The notes under the pieces were generated by a model. That model searched no databases. It saw only the letters and a list, made by a program, of their open reading frames with translations, and had not been told where the DNA came from. The position numbers were made by a program, and so were the translations under genes. 64,000 nucleotides of DNA from Anabaena cylindrica PCC 7122 (GTDB lineage Bacteria > Cyanobacteriota > Cyanobacteriia > Cyanobacteriales > Nostocaceae): contig NC_019771.1 of assembly GCF_000317695.1 (NCBI RefSeq), forward strand, positions 1,320,001 through 1,384,000, in the 5' to 3' direction. Positions 1-10,022 of the stretch are shown one piece after another (the stretch's first letter is position 1; each line of letters starts with the position of its first letter).

Positions 1-349
1 TCACCCCCTCTGGTGCAGTATTTAGCTGCTTCGTCTAGCCTCCAGATTCGATCTCGCTGTCCCACTACCCCAAAAGGTAAACCCTTTGGTTTAGGCTCTT
101 CCCCTTTCGCTCACCACTACTTAGGGAATCTCTATTTGATTTCTCTTCCTCCAGCTACTAAGATGTTTCAATTCGCTGGGTTGGCTCTTTCCTGCCTATA
201 TATTCAGCAGGTAGTACATAGGGTTGCCCCATTCGGATATCTCCGGCTCATAGTTTGCTTCCAACTCCCCGGAGCATTTCGTCGGTAACCACGTCCTTCT
301 TCGCCTCTGTGTGCCTAGGTATCCACCATTAGCCCTTATTAGCTTGACC
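1..349 (-). rRNA. rrl: 23S ribosomal RNA, 5' end (partial)
   Basis: On the minus strand the sequence beginning near position 349 reads GGTCAAGCTAATAAGGGCTA and continues with the GGTGGATACCTAGGCAC segment typical of the start of cyanobacterial 23S rRNA. The gene runs off the left edge of the window, so only about the first 350 nt are present. It lies downstream of the 16S gene on the same strand, as expected for an rrn operon. The exact 5' end is estimated to within a few bases from similarity to known starts. Confidence 0.93.
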
Positions 350-483
350 ACTTCATTACATTTTTTCGACTCGCAAACTTTTCTGCTTTCCTGTTTCTTT
401 CCTACTCTACAATGAGTGAAAAACTCATCACTCGGTACTCTTTCCTCAGTACTCAGTTTCGTCTGCCTGCTAATTCGCGTTAC

Positions 484-521
484 TATGCAGTTTTCAAGGT
501 TCTGGCTGGTTTTTATCCAGC
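484..521 (-). promoter_or_regulatory. rRNA antitermination-type boxB hairpin and boxA in the spacer
   Basis: On the minus strand a short hairpin with GCTGG/CCAGC arms around an A-rich loop (504-521) is followed by GAACCTTGAAAACTGCATAG (484-502). This order and sequence match the boxB/boxA block found in cyanobacterial 16S-23S spacers, where Nus-type antitermination factors are thought to load. The assignment rests on motif resemblance only. Confidence 0.65.
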
Positions 522-580
522 AGTCTGACTAACTGTCAGTTGCTGACTCTTTTCCAATTTAATTCAGTCTCACCAAACCA

Positions 581-598
581 ATAATAATACTTTGAAAG
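581..598 (-). other. 3' arm of the 16S precursor processing stem
   Basis: This 18-nt segment in the spacer is perfectly complementary, in the transcript, to an 18-nt segment of the 16S leader (2283-2300). Pairing would loop out the entire 16S rRNA and give the long double-stranded stem that RNase III cuts in bacterial rRNA precursors. The pairing is read directly from the sequence; the processing role is inferred from known rRNA maturation. Confidence 0.75.
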
Positions 599-688
599 TT
601 TTCAACCAATCTCGACCGACCTAGGATAGACCAATTAAGAATCTAATTACTGATTGTGTTCGATTTCTCAATGGATTAGGTCTCCCTA

Positions 689-2178
<1,490 letters not shown>

Positions 2179-2282
2179 GGTTCGTTCTTCTTAAGCTCTA
2201 ATTCTTTAACCTCTTCAATCCTCTATTTCTCTTTCCAGGATTGTTCAGTTGATTTTTTTGACGAGGAATGGTCGTCTTTATT

Positions 2283-2300
2283 CTTTCAAAGTATTATTAT
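2283..2300 (-). other. 5' arm of the 16S precursor processing stem
   Basis: The leader RNA here reads ATAATAATACTTTGAAAG and is the perfect complement of the spacer arm at 581-598. It lies about 105 nt upstream of the mature 16S 5' end. Confidence 0.75.
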
Positions 2301-2343
2301 CTTTTCTCGGTTCAGCGCATTGGGCTTTTGCCCTCACCTAATA

Positions 2344-2373
2344 AACATACCAATTCTTCCTCTTTTCTGTCAA
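2344..2373 (-). promoter_or_regulatory. Probable rrn operon promoter
   Basis: On the minus strand a consensus -35 TTGACA (2368-2373) is followed after 18 nt by TATGTT (2344-2349), a reasonable -10 element. It lies about 165 nt upstream of the 16S gene. The remaining leader between it and the 16S gene holds the 5' processing arm. The segment from 2374 to 2537 shows nothing else I can identify. No start-site data are available. Confidence 0.6.
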
Positions 2374-2537
2374 GGGGTTTTGAAAACTTTTTTTCGCGTT
2401 GGTTCTATGAACAGGCTCGATATGGCTGATAGCCCTATAGATAAAGGGTTTCATCCTTTGACTATGTGCGGGTATCTCTTTATTTGCATAAATAGCTAGA
2501 ATCAGAATGTTGACTTAACCTATTTTTCCTTCAGGTT

Positions 2538-2909
2538 TTGAGTACTGTATCTTGTTCCCGATGTCATCAAACTATTGATAGTCAGGCAATTTCTTGTCCC
2601 TATTGCCGGATTACTCTCAAAGCTTATGGACACCCTGGAGTTCCCTTACACCAAGCGAATGGGGACTATTATTTGTGTGAAAGCTGCGTCTATCACCAAG
2701 ATGATAGTTGTAATTTTATTCAACGTCCTTATGCCAAAAGCTGCACGCTTTATCAAAATTTAGAAGAGAGTAAATTAGAGTTATTGCTACAGCAGAGTAA
2801 AAACAGTGGAATAGTAGTTGTAAAAAACTGGCTTCAACGCCATCAAGCTTTGCTGCTACTGATTTTTATATTTTTGGTATGTCTGCTCATTGCTCTGTCC
2901 GCATCCTAG
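2538..2909 (+). CDS. Zinc-ribbon protein with C-terminal membrane anchor
   Basis: This 123-residue protein begins with a TTG codon; the only nearby upstream ATG (2508) is followed at once by a stop, so TTG is the best available start. The N-terminal half carries four Cys pairs resembling zinc ribbons (CSRC and CPYC near residues 6-23, CESC and later Cys near 47-70). Residues about 99-120 form a strongly hydrophobic segment ending the protein, consistent with a tail anchor. Similar small zinc-ribbon proteins are widespread in cyanobacteria but have no assigned role that I know of. It is divergent from the rRNA operon and convergent with nblS. Confidence 0.75.
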   Translation: MSTVSCSRCHQTIDSQAISCPYCRITLKAYGHPGVPLHQANGDYYLCESCVYHQDDSCNFIQRPYAKSCTLYQNLEESKLELLLQQSKNSGIVVVKNWLQRHQALLLLIFIFLVCLLIALSAS

Positions 2910-2968
2910 CATCCTAGCAATGAATATATGTACAATTCAAAATTCCAAATAAATTCTCTGCTCAAGCT

Positions 2969-4993
2969 TCAGGTTGTTGTAACTTCAGAAGCTTCATTGG
3001 TAGTTTCTAGGAGGGGTGGTGATACTTCTTCTTCAACAATGTCTAAATCAAACCAAAAAGTAGTACCTACACCAACTTCACTGACTAAATTAACTTGACT
3101 GTGATGTCTTTCCATGATGTTTCTGACAATGGACAGACCTAAACCTGTGCCTTCGAGAGTGTGAACTCGATTTTCTACTCTGAAAAAGCGGTCAAAGATG
3201 GCTTGTTGGTCTTCTGGCCCAATACCAATTCCTGTATCACTGATTTCTATCCGCACTTTGGAACGAGAATTATCTTCGTGTCGCAGTTCTGAGAGGGCAA
3301 AGTTTACGTCAGGAGCAGAAAAGGTGGAGTGGAGTTGAGGATTTACCTGGTAGGCTCGGATGGCTACTTTGCCCCCTGCTGGGCTAAACTTCAGAGCGTT
3401 ACCGATGAGGTTACCAAATACTTGCAATAATAAATCATAATTACCAATAACTAGAGGTAGGTTAGAAGCAACTTCCTGAACGAGTTCAATTCCTTTATCT
3501 CTAGCATTGAGTTGGTAAGTACGTAATGTTTGCTCTAGTGCTTGCGCTAAATCAACACCATCAAAATTGTAAGTACGACCGGATTCAAGTTTTGACAAAT
3601 CTAGGACATCGTTGACTAACCGGGTGAGTCTGTCGGTTTCATGATTGACAGTTTCGAGAAATTCACGTCGTTCTTCTATATCCAGGTCTTCACCATAATC
3701 ATGTAGGGTTTCTATATAGGTTTTGATGTTAAAGAGGGGTGTTCGCAGTTCGTGAGAGATATTGCTGATAAATTGGCTTTTGGCTTCATTCAGTTCTACT
3801 TCGCGGGTGATATCTTGAACTGTAATGGCGATACCTTTAATACTTTCTCGTTGTAGGTTAAGTACTGTAGTTAAGAGAATACGGATTGTGCGTTTGGTGG
3901 GTTGGTCGAGGGGGATACGAAATTCGGCGCTTTCACGTTCTCCTGCGGCCATTTCGTATAGTGTGCGGGTGATTTCTATTTGCACGCTTTGAGGTAGATG
4001 ATGCAAGACATTTTTACCTACTACATCAATCCCTTCCCAAGCAAAAATTCGCCGAGCTGTGGGATTGACTAAAATTACCTGCATATTATTGTCAATTAAT
4101 ACTGCACCATCAGCAATGGTGGAAACCAAGGTTTCTAACTTGGCTTTTTCGGCTGTCAGTTCTTCAATATTTTGCTCTTCATAGCGCTCTAGCCGTTCTG
4201 CCATTTCATTAAAGCTAAAAATAAGCTCACCTAATTCTCCTCCTAGAGGTAAGTCAATTCGCTGTTTAAAATTTCCAGCAGCAATTTGTTTTACGCCTAC
4301 GAGTAGTTCTTTGATTGGTTTAGTGATGGTTAAGGCGTTAATTACTCCTGCTAAAATCACCATGACCCAAATAGTGATGAAGACGGCTATGGTGACATCA
4401 CGGGTGAAGTTGGTAGATATGACTGCGGTTTGGTTGGGGTTGATACCGACTGCTAAGACACCTAAATATTTCTGATTGACGATTAGAGGGATAAATACAT
4501 CGGTGACTACACCATCTGGAGTATTATGTTGACGTACCATTGGTTGATCATCATTTCCAGGATAATCTTCTGGTAGTTGGATTTTTCGCTTGATGGTGAG
4601 GGAGTTTTCTACCTCTGGTTCCCAAAAAGGAATGCCAAAAAAGATTTTTCCGGTTTCATCGGCGTAAAGCATATAACGCACGCTGGAGGTGCTGCTATAG
4701 AAGCGTTGGGAGAATTGGGCAACTTCTGTGAGATTTTGATCAGCAATGAGTGGGGCAACGTTAGATGCAAGTAGTAGTCCTAGATCACGACCAAAGCGGG
4801 TATCGTTGAGACGTGCATCTTGCTGAATTGTATTCACTGCCCAGAAGGTGAGACCACTCATTACCAGGGAAACGACCAAGGTGGCGACAGCTAGGAGTTT
4901 GGTTTGGAGGGTGAACTCATACCACCAATGAGCGAGTGTTTTCGATACGCCATTGGCAAATGCATCTCGGATTGTTGTTAAAAAAGCCAGCAT
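2969..4993 (-). CDS. nblS: Two-component sensor histidine kinase NblS (Hik33/DspA family)
   Basis: The 674-residue protein has the full NblS layout. There are two membrane segments (about 31-55 and 200-222) flanking an extracytoplasmic sensor region, then HAMP (222-275), PAS (290-400), HisKA with SHELRTP (His414), and an HATPase domain with N, G1 (DTGIGIG) and G2 (GTGLGLSIV) boxes. NblS/Hik33 is the essential cyanobacterial kinase controlling responses to high light, nutrient starvation, cold and redox stress, including phycobilisome degradation, through the RpaB/NblR regulators. Its position just downstream of purD is conserved in cyanobacteria, which supports the assignment. It starts at an ATG, and 159 nt separate it from purD. 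Confidence 0.93.
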   Translation of the reverse strand: MLAFLTTIRDAFANGVSKTLAHWWYEFTLQTKLLAVATLVVSLVMSGLTFWAVNTIQQDARLNDTRFGRDLGLLLASNVAPLIADQNLTEVAQFSQRFYSSTSSVRYMLYADETGKIFFGIPFWEPEVENSLTIKRKIQLPEDYPGNDDQPMVRQHNTPDGVVTDVFIPLIVNQKYLGVLAVGINPNQTAVISTNFTRDVTIAVFITIWVMVILAGVINALTITKPIKELLVGVKQIAAGNFKQRIDLPLGGELGELIFSFNEMAERLERYEEQNIEELTAEKAKLETLVSTIADGAVLIDNNMQVILVNPTARRIFAWEGIDVVGKNVLHHLPQSVQIEITRTLYEMAAGERESAEFRIPLDQPTKRTIRILLTTVLNLQRESIKGIAITVQDITREVELNEAKSQFISNISHELRTPLFNIKTYIETLHDYGEDLDIEERREFLETVNHETDRLTRLVNDVLDLSKLESGRTYNFDGVDLAQALEQTLRTYQLNARDKGIELVQEVASNLPLVIGNYDLLLQVFGNLIGNALKFSPAGGKVAIRAYQVNPQLHSTFSAPDVNFALSELRHEDNSRSKVRIEISDTGIGIGPEDQQAIFDRFFRVENRVHTLEGTGLGLSIVRNIMERHHSQVNLVSEVGVGTTFWFDLDIVEEEVSPPLLETTNEASEVTTT

Positions 4994-5152
4994 CTTAAAA
5001 TATACTTAAAATATTATTGTTAATAGTTCTGTGTTTTCTACCCTAACAACTTAAAAATTAGCAGTTAATTCTACAAAAGTGTTAGGGAGAAATGGCGAAG
5101 GGTAATGATAGGGTGGTGGAAAAATCGAAAAACTACTAACTTGCTAACTTAA

Positions 5153-6436
5153 TTATTCGTTTTTCAGGAATCTATGACCGATATCTCTACGGTAATATAC
5201 TTCTGGAAATTGAATGTGTTTGATACTAGCATATGCTTGAGCGATCGCTTGGGGGAAATTTTCACCCGTTGCAGTGATATTTAAAACTCTACCACCATCT
5301 GTCACGATTTGTTGGGCTGTATTTAAGTTCGTGCCGGCGTGAAACACGATTGCTCCGGCAGTTTCAGCTTCCTCAATACCGGTGATTATTTTACCTTTTT
5401 CATAATCTCCAGGATAACCACCCGAAGCAGCCACTACGGTAGCGGCAGACCCTTGTTGCCAAACAATTGGAGGCATTTTTCCTAAACGCTGTTGAATGCA
5501 AGCCAAGAGCAAATCTTCCAGAGGTGTTTCTAGTAATGGCAATATGACTTGCGTTTCTGGATCACCAAAGCGACAGTTAAATTCTAAAACTTTAAAATTG
5601 CCATCAGGTGAAACCATTAACCCAGCATACAGAACGCCTCGGTAGTCAATACCTGCGGTTCTTAAAGCTGCGATCGCTTTTTCTAAAACTTCAGTTTGAA
5701 CCCGTGCCATCAACTCCACTGTAGCAATAGGCGCTGGAGCATAGGCTCCCATTCCCCCAGTATTTTCTCCTGTATCGCCCTCCCCAATGCGTTTATGATC
5801 TTGAGCAGGTAATAACGGACGAATTGTTAAACCATCTGTTAATGCTAAGACAGAAACCTCTTCTCCTAACAAACATTCTTCAATAACAACAAAATTGCCT
5901 GCACTGCCAAACTGCCCTTGAAAAATCGCATCAATGGCATTTTCTGCCTGTTCTAAAGTTTGAGCAACTGTTACACCCTTCCCCGCGGCTAGTCCGTCAG
6001 CTTTGACAACTATTGGCACTCCTTCTGCTTTTAGATAAGATTTTGCTGCTGCTGCTTCTGTAAATACCGCTGCCTTGGCTGTAGGAATTCCGGCTTTCTG
6101 CATCAAAGCCTTAGCCCAAGCCTTACTAGCTTCAATTTGCGCTCCTGCCTTAACTGGGCCAAATACCATCAGTCCTTGACTTTGGAGATAGTCTGTAATG
6201 CCATTGGCCAATGGCACTTCTGGCCCCACCACTACTAAAGAAATATCCTTTTCTAAAGCAAATTGACTGATACCTGCAAAGTCATTAACTGAGAGGGGCA
6301 AGTTTTGGCAACCTTCCATACTTGCTGTACCCCCATTTCCAGGTACACAGACAACTTGCTCAATTTTCTTGGATTGCAACAGCTTCCACGCTAGAGCGTG
6401 TTCACGTCCCCCATTACCTACAATTAAAACCTTCAC
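5153..6436 (-). CDS. purD: Phosphoribosylamine-glycine ligase (GAR synthetase)
   Basis: This enzyme joins glycine to 5-phosphoribosylamine with ATP in the second step of purine synthesis. The 427-residue length is typical. The N-terminal VGNGGREHALAWKL motif, the ATP-grasp core (VVKADGLAAGKGV near 145-157), the TGENTGGMGAY loop, and the EFNCRFGDPETQ metal/ATP-binding motif are all visible. The start codon is GTG; MKVLIVG at the N-terminus matches the family's usual start. It lies upstream of nblS on the same strand. Confidence 0.96.
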   Translation of the reverse strand: MKVLIVGNGGREHALAWKLLQSKKIEQVVCVPGNGGTASMEGCQNLPLSVNDFAGISQFALEKDISLVVVGPEVPLANGITDYLQSQGLMVFGPVKAGAQIEASKAWAKALMQKAGIPTAKAAVFTEAAAAKSYLKAEGVPIVVKADGLAAGKGVTVAQTLEQAENAIDAIFQGQFGSAGNFVVIEECLLGEEVSVLALTDGLTIRPLLPAQDHKRIGEGDTGENTGGMGAYAPAPIATVELMARVQTEVLEKAIAALRTAGIDYRGVLYAGLMVSPDGNFKVLEFNCRFGDPETQVILPLLETPLEDLLLACIQQRLGKMPPIVWQQGSAATVVAASGGYPGDYEKGKIITGIEEAETAGAIVFHAGTNLNTAQQIVTDGGRVLNITATGENFPQAIAQAYASIKHIQFPEVYYRRDIGHRFLKNE

Positions 6437-6801
6437 TGATTTCCTCGTGCGTCTCTTGCGAAACGAGAAAGCCTCAAGGCTACTCGCAGATCAATTTTTT
6501 CATTAATTATCCTTCTAATCAAGGGTTAATTGGAGATTGGGAATCGGGTAAAAATTCCTCTAAAATTGAGTTGGGTAATATTTTTCGTGATCATACGACT
6601 GAATTAATTGGTATTTTGATGAATTTATTCACAAGTAAAATTCATCACTGTAAATTAAAATTGTAATGATTTTGTTAATTCCTGTATTTTTTAAGTAAAG
6701 ATGAACACGAGTACTTAAAAATATATCCTTAATTAGTTTAACTGTTGAATAGTTGGCTCGACTCTGCTTAAAAAAATCAAAAAAATCAAAAACTAAGCGA
6801 C
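6437..6801. other. Divergent intergenic region between purD and the epimerase gene
   Basis: This 365-bp AT-rich gap must hold the promoters of two divergent genes. A short palindrome (GATGAATTT..AAATTCATC, 6618-6646) is the only clear structure. I see no gene in it; a short open frame at 6322-6666 overlaps purD and looks non-coding. Confidence 0.5.
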
Positions 6802-7752
6802 ATGACTAAAATTATCGTTACTGGAGCCGCTGGGTTTATAGGTTCTCACCTGGTTGATAGGTTATTGCAACAGGGAGAAGAAGTAATTGGCATTGATGAA
6901 ATTAATGATTACTATGATCCACTGTTAAAGCGAAAAAATATTGCTACCTGCGAGCGATCGCCTAACTTTACCTTAATTGAAGGCGATATTCAATTTTTAG
7001 ATTTACCAAAAATTCTCCAAGATGTAGAGGTAGTCTATCATCAGGCAGCACAAGCTGGGGTGAGAAATTCTTGGGGACAAGGCTTTCGGGCTTACACTGA
7101 ACGCAATATTAGTGCTACACAAGTGTTGTTAGAAGCTGCAAAAGATGCAAAATCTCTGAAAAGGCTAGTATTTGCTTCTACATCGAGTGTATATGGTGAT
7201 GCCGAAACTTTACCTACTCATGAAAAAATTGCTCCTCAACCAGTTTCACCCTATGGTATTACCAAGTTAGCGGCTGAAAGATTGTGTGGACTATACCATA
7301 AAAATTTTGGTGTACCTTTTGTATCCTTGCGCTATTTCACTGTTTATGGGCCAAGACAACGCCCAGATATGGCATTTCATAAGTTCTTTAAAGCTGTTTT
7401 AGAGGATGAAGCAATTCCTGTGTATGGTGATGGACAGCAAACGCGAGATTTTACATTTGTCAGTGATGCTGTTGCTGCTAATTTAGCTGCTGCTACTGTA
7501 CCAGAAGCCATAGGGGAAATTTTTAATATTGGTGGTGGTAGCAGAGTAGTTTTGGCGGAAGTATTAGATACAATCGAGGAAATTGTTGGTAAGCCTATCA
7601 AACGCAACCATATTGAAAAAGCGATGGGAGATGCGCGTCACACTGCTGCTGATGTATCTAAGGCGCGGAAAATTCTGGGATATCAGCCACAAGTTTCTCT
7701 GAGGGATGGTTTGAGTAAGGAATGGGAGTGGGTTAAGGGTTTGTATAGTTGA
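6802..7752 (+). CDS. NAD-dependent epimerase/dehydratase (UDP-glucuronate epimerase-like)
   Basis: This 316-residue extended short-chain dehydrogenase carries the N-terminal Rossmann motif TGAAGFIGSH, the conserved STSSVYGD segment with the catalytic Ser/Thr, and the YGITK catalytic Tyr/Lys pair. The DEINDYYDP-type segment after the first strand and the RYFTVYGPRQRPDMA motif are typical of UDP-glucuronate 4-epimerase and related nucleotide-sugar epimerases. It probably supplies activated sugars for lipopolysaccharide or exopolysaccharide. The substrate cannot be fixed from sequence. It stands alone, preceded by an AT-rich promoter region. Confidence 0.85.
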   Translation: MTKIIVTGAAGFIGSHLVDRLLQQGEEVIGIDEINDYYDPLLKRKNIATCERSPNFTLIEGDIQFLDLPKILQDVEVVYHQAAQAGVRNSWGQGFRAYTERNISATQVLLEAAKDAKSLKRLVFASTSSVYGDAETLPTHEKIAPQPVSPYGITKLAAERLCGLYHKNFGVPFVSLRYFTVYGPRQRPDMAFHKFFKAVLEDEAIPVYGDGQQTRDFTFVSDAVAANLAAATVPEAIGEIFNIGGGSRVVLAEVLDTIEEIVGKPIKRNHIEKAMGDARHTAADVSKARKILGYQPQVSLRDGLSKEWEWVKGLYS

Positions 7753-7909
7753 GGCAGTTACCATAAATCTTTTTTGATTTTCCCTAAATTTGGGGAAGGG
7801 ATGCTTTGTTCTTCTTTTTCCCCTTTTACATTTCTTCCAAAAGTTTGTTGATGTAGAAATATTTGTATAGTTAATTTATAGTTTTCAGTTCTTTTAGATA
7901 TCTTTAATG

Positions 7910-7954
7910 TTGGGTTATGCCTCCGGCACACTACGTGAACGTTCCTCAACCCAA
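7910..7954. repeat. TTGGGTT..AACCCAA palindromic repeat in the 7753-8068 gap
   Basis: The 316-bp gap between the convergent epimerase and pentapeptide genes contains a small palindrome with TTGGGTT / AACCCAA arms around a GC-richer centre. Repeats of this kind are common in intergenic DNA of filamentous cyanobacteria. Nothing else in the gap looks like a gene. Confidence 0.5.
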
Positions 7955-8068
7955 CCTACAAGATCAGCGATCGCACTAAATGATATTCAAGAAGCAATTG
8001 AATCTAGAGATAACGGATTATTGCCTATTAGTACGCCACTTTTAGCCGATCTTTATCCTGCCTCCACT

Positions 8069-8569
8069 TTATTCCTCAATCACGTTGGTGAGGAGATCTC
8101 CTTCAGGCATAATGGTTTTACTCAAATAGCAGGCACACAGGCTATTTCTGTCTGCAAAAGCATTTCTGAGGTTACAGTTGTAGAAGGATGTTTCACCAAA
8201 GGAAACTCCTCTGAAGTTAGCACTTGCCAAATCAACGCAATCCATACAAACTTCAGTCAAGTTGCCACTTTCAACGTTGACTCGCTTTAGGCTGGAGTTT
8301 CTGACAGTAGCACCGCCCAGGTTGGCACCACTGAGGTTAGAATCATCGAACTCGACTTCCTCCAATAAGATATCAAGCAGGTTGGCACTAGTGAGGTTAG
8401 CATTACTCAGGTTTATGCCTCTCAAACAGGCAGCGTACAAATCAGCCCCACTCAGGTTTATATTACTCAAGTTGACTCCTTGCAAATTAGCACGTCTCAA
8501 GCTGATTCTAGAAAAATCTCTCTCGCCAGCAGCATAGCGTTGCAACAACTCCTCAGCAGTTATTCTCAT
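8069..8569 (-). CDS. Pentapeptide repeat protein
   Basis: The 166-residue protein starts with an 18-residue lead (MRITAEELLQRYAAGERDF). It then shows continuous pentapeptide repeats of A(N/D)LXX type, such as RRANLQGVNLSNINLSGADL and SNANLTSANLLDILLEEVEF, running to about residue 150. These repeats fold as a right-handed quadrilateral beta helix. The same short leader is typical of many small cyanobacterial pentapeptide proteins of unknown function. A good ribosome-binding site (GGAGG) precedes the ATG. The plus-strand frames across this gene are shadows. Confidence 0.9.
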   Translation of the reverse strand: MRITAEELLQRYAAGERDFSRISLRRANLQGVNLSNINLSGADLYAACLRGINLSNANLTSANLLDILLEEVEFDDSNLSGANLGGATVRNSSLKRVNVESGNLTEVCMDCVDLASANFRGVSFGETSFYNCNLRNAFADRNSLCACYLSKTIMPEGDLLTNVIEE

Positions 8570-8668
8570 CTATATACCTCCACATTAACCAACACACTTA
8601 AAATTAAGTTCCTTATCGCTAGTTTCGTTATGTTTTGTGGTGAGATACTTGTCATCAAAGCCGTAATT

Positions 8669-9106
8669 TTAATCATCCCAAAGTGTATATGTTTGTTCAA
8701 AAACTTCATCCCAACTCAGAACTAAAATTTCTGGCTTTTTACCCATTTCGTCTCTAGCATCCTGTTTGGCTGCCGCAAAACACTTATCCCAAATTGAGTT
8801 TAAAAAATCTCTATTGAGGCTTGGCATCTCCTCTTGACTATCTGCAATTTCTCGCCGCGCCGAACGAATCGAAATCACCCAACTGGCACTACGTTTTTCA
8901 GGCTGACATTTCCATTTGATTATATGTAGCATGAGTCGAGTTAGTTGACTAATCACTGCCCTCTTTTCTGATCGTCCCATTGACTCGGCTAAACTCTCCA
9001 AAATATTGTAGGCTTCTGTCATTTGGCCTTCCTGTAGCAATTCTTTTGCTTTCAGTACTGCTAAGTATGGTGATTTAAATACCAGTTCATCCCATGCTAC
9101 TGTCAT
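8669..9106 (-). CDS. DUF29 family protein (downstream copy)
   Basis: The 145-residue protein resembles DUF29, a family expanded in cyanobacteria with no known biochemical activity. Recognisable parts are the MGRSEKRAVISQLTRLMLHIIKW segment (residues about 53-75) and the following basic stretch. The N-terminal DELVFKSPYLAVLKAKELL is a little unusual. I chose the ATG at 9106 because AGAGG lies just upstream; an in-frame start 11 codons earlier (9139) would overlap the preceding gene. It follows the other DUF29 gene by only 14 nt, so both are probably cotranscribed. Confidence 0.7.
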   Translation of the reverse strand: MTVAWDELVFKSPYLAVLKAKELLQEGQMTEAYNILESLAESMGRSEKRAVISQLTRLMLHIIKWKCQPEKRSASWVISIRSARREIADSQEEMPSLNRDFLNSIWDKCFAAAKQDARDEMGKKPEILVLSWDEVFEQTYTLWDD

Positions 9107-9120
9107 GATTTTTGACCTCT

Positions 9121-9579
9121 CTAGCTTTCTTCTTCCCAAAAATCTAGATTAAGCATTGTTTCTAAATCGGATGGATATTGCCACTGTTCGGGAAAAGTAA
9201 CCTGTGGATATTCTTTACGCACAGTTTTGAGGGCAATTCTCCAAGCATTATCAAAGCTGGTATGCCACTGATTTTTAAGACTAGGTGCGTCTTGAAACAA
9301 AAGCTCTAGTCCATTACGTTGATTGCGAATAGTTTTTTCCCAGCCTCGATAATTTTCGGATAACGGAACATACAGGCGTTTGAGTAAGTGTTCTAGTAAA
9401 ACGAGCAAACGACTACTGAGTTCCCTTTTTTGTGAAATCCCCAAGGATTCTACCTCTTCAATCAAATTCTCAATATCCAAATTCTGAAAATCTCCTGCTT
9501 TGAGCTTAGTCACAGTATCTTCCACCCATAGCAGAATATCCTGCTCGTAAAGCGATCGCTCTTTTCCTAGTTCTTTCAT
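9121..9579 (-). CDS. DUF29 family protein (upstream copy)
   Basis: This protein is closer to the DUF29 consensus than its neighbour. It begins YEQDILLWVEDTVTKL, continues with LDIENLIEEVESLGISQKREL, and has the C-terminal YPQVTFPEQWQYPSDLETML. I prefer the ATG at 9579 (152 residues, MKELGKERSLYEQD), which fits the family start. An in-frame ATG at 9639 would add 20 residues with no family match. Function is unknown. Two tandem DUF29 genes that have diverged suggest an old duplication. Confidence 0.75.
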   Translation of the reverse strand: MKELGKERSLYEQDILLWVEDTVTKLKAGDFQNLDIENLIEEVESLGISQKRELSSRLLVLLEHLLKRLYVPLSENYRGWEKTIRNQRNGLELLFQDAPSLKNQWHTSFDNAWRIALKTVRKEYPQVTFPEQWQYPSDLETMLNLDFWEEES

Positions 9580-9758
9580 CACTTTGTCTTTACTGTTAGA
9601 GTTTCTTCGCAGGTATTTCCAATATATAGCAATTCCCATTCAAGTGAGATACAAGAAGTAAAAATTAAACGCAGATGAACACAGATAACCGCAGATAAAT
9701 TTGTACCTCATTAAACTAGAAAATGCTATATACTCCTTCTACTTTTTTGATAATTAAC

Positions 9759-9915
9759 CTATTCCCAATTTTCAAATTCGTTGATTGTGTTACGAATGAG
9801 GATATTTATTTGGGTACGTCGGGTTTCAAAGTTGGCAGCAATATAAATTAAGAGAATACCAACTAGCAAACCTACTATCCATTTTAAGAAGGAATAACTA
9901 AGACTGAAAATCACT
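9759..9915 (-). pseudogene. Duplicated 3' fragment of the giant membrane protein gene
   Basis: The last 49 or so codons of the gene at 10023-13922 (ending NTINEFENWE) are repeated here almost base for base, including the downstream flank. The duplicated unit is about 191 bp (9725-9915, matching 9988-10179), and a palindromic repeat of the 14117-14213 family sits between the copies. The fragment lacks any start of its own except one created in the repeat, so it is a non-functional copy. Confidence 0.85.
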
Positions 9916-9993
9916 CCCAACCCTCCCCTTGGCAAGGGGAGGGTGCGCGATAGCGCGGGTGGGGTGTATTTCATGAGCTTGGGAATTGCTATA
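9916..9993. repeat. TATAGC palindromic repeat, copy 1 (half element)
   Basis: This is the shortest copy of a repeat family seen five times in the window. It shows the CCCTCCCCTT..AAGGGGAGGG hairpin, the GCGCGATAGCGC palindrome, the GGTGGGGTGTATTTCATGA segment, and the GGGAATTGCTATA end. The other end is missing: it abuts the duplicated gene fragment directly. Confidence 0.8.
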
Positions 9994-10022
9994 TACTCCT
10001 TCTGCTTCTTTAGATAATTAAC

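Larger units (their letters stand above)
350..688 (-). other. 16S-23S internal transcribed spacer without tRNA genes
   Basis: The spacer is about 340 nt long. I looked for tRNA-Ile and tRNA-Ala sequences, which are common in cyanobacterial spacers, and saw neither. The usual ITS landmarks are present: the D1-D1' helix base (GACCTA at 677-682 on the minus strand, closing with TAGGTC at 618-623), a box-B-like hairpin and a boxA-like motif. Nostocalean genomes usually hold several rrn operons, some with and some without spacer tRNAs, so this is probably one of the tRNA-less copies. Confidence 0.85.

Noticed and set aside
350..688. tRNA-Ile or tRNA-Ala in the 16S-23S spacer
   Set aside because: Neither the anticodon-arm nor the T-arm sequences of these tRNAs were found in the spacer.
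7907..8537. Two plus-strand frames over the pentapeptide gene
   Set aside because: The minus strand shows uninterrupted pentapeptide repeats; the plus frames are complements of these repeats.
9759..9974. A separate 71-residue membrane protein
   Set aside because: The coding part is an exact duplicate of the neighbouring gene's end and its start lies inside a palindromic repeat.
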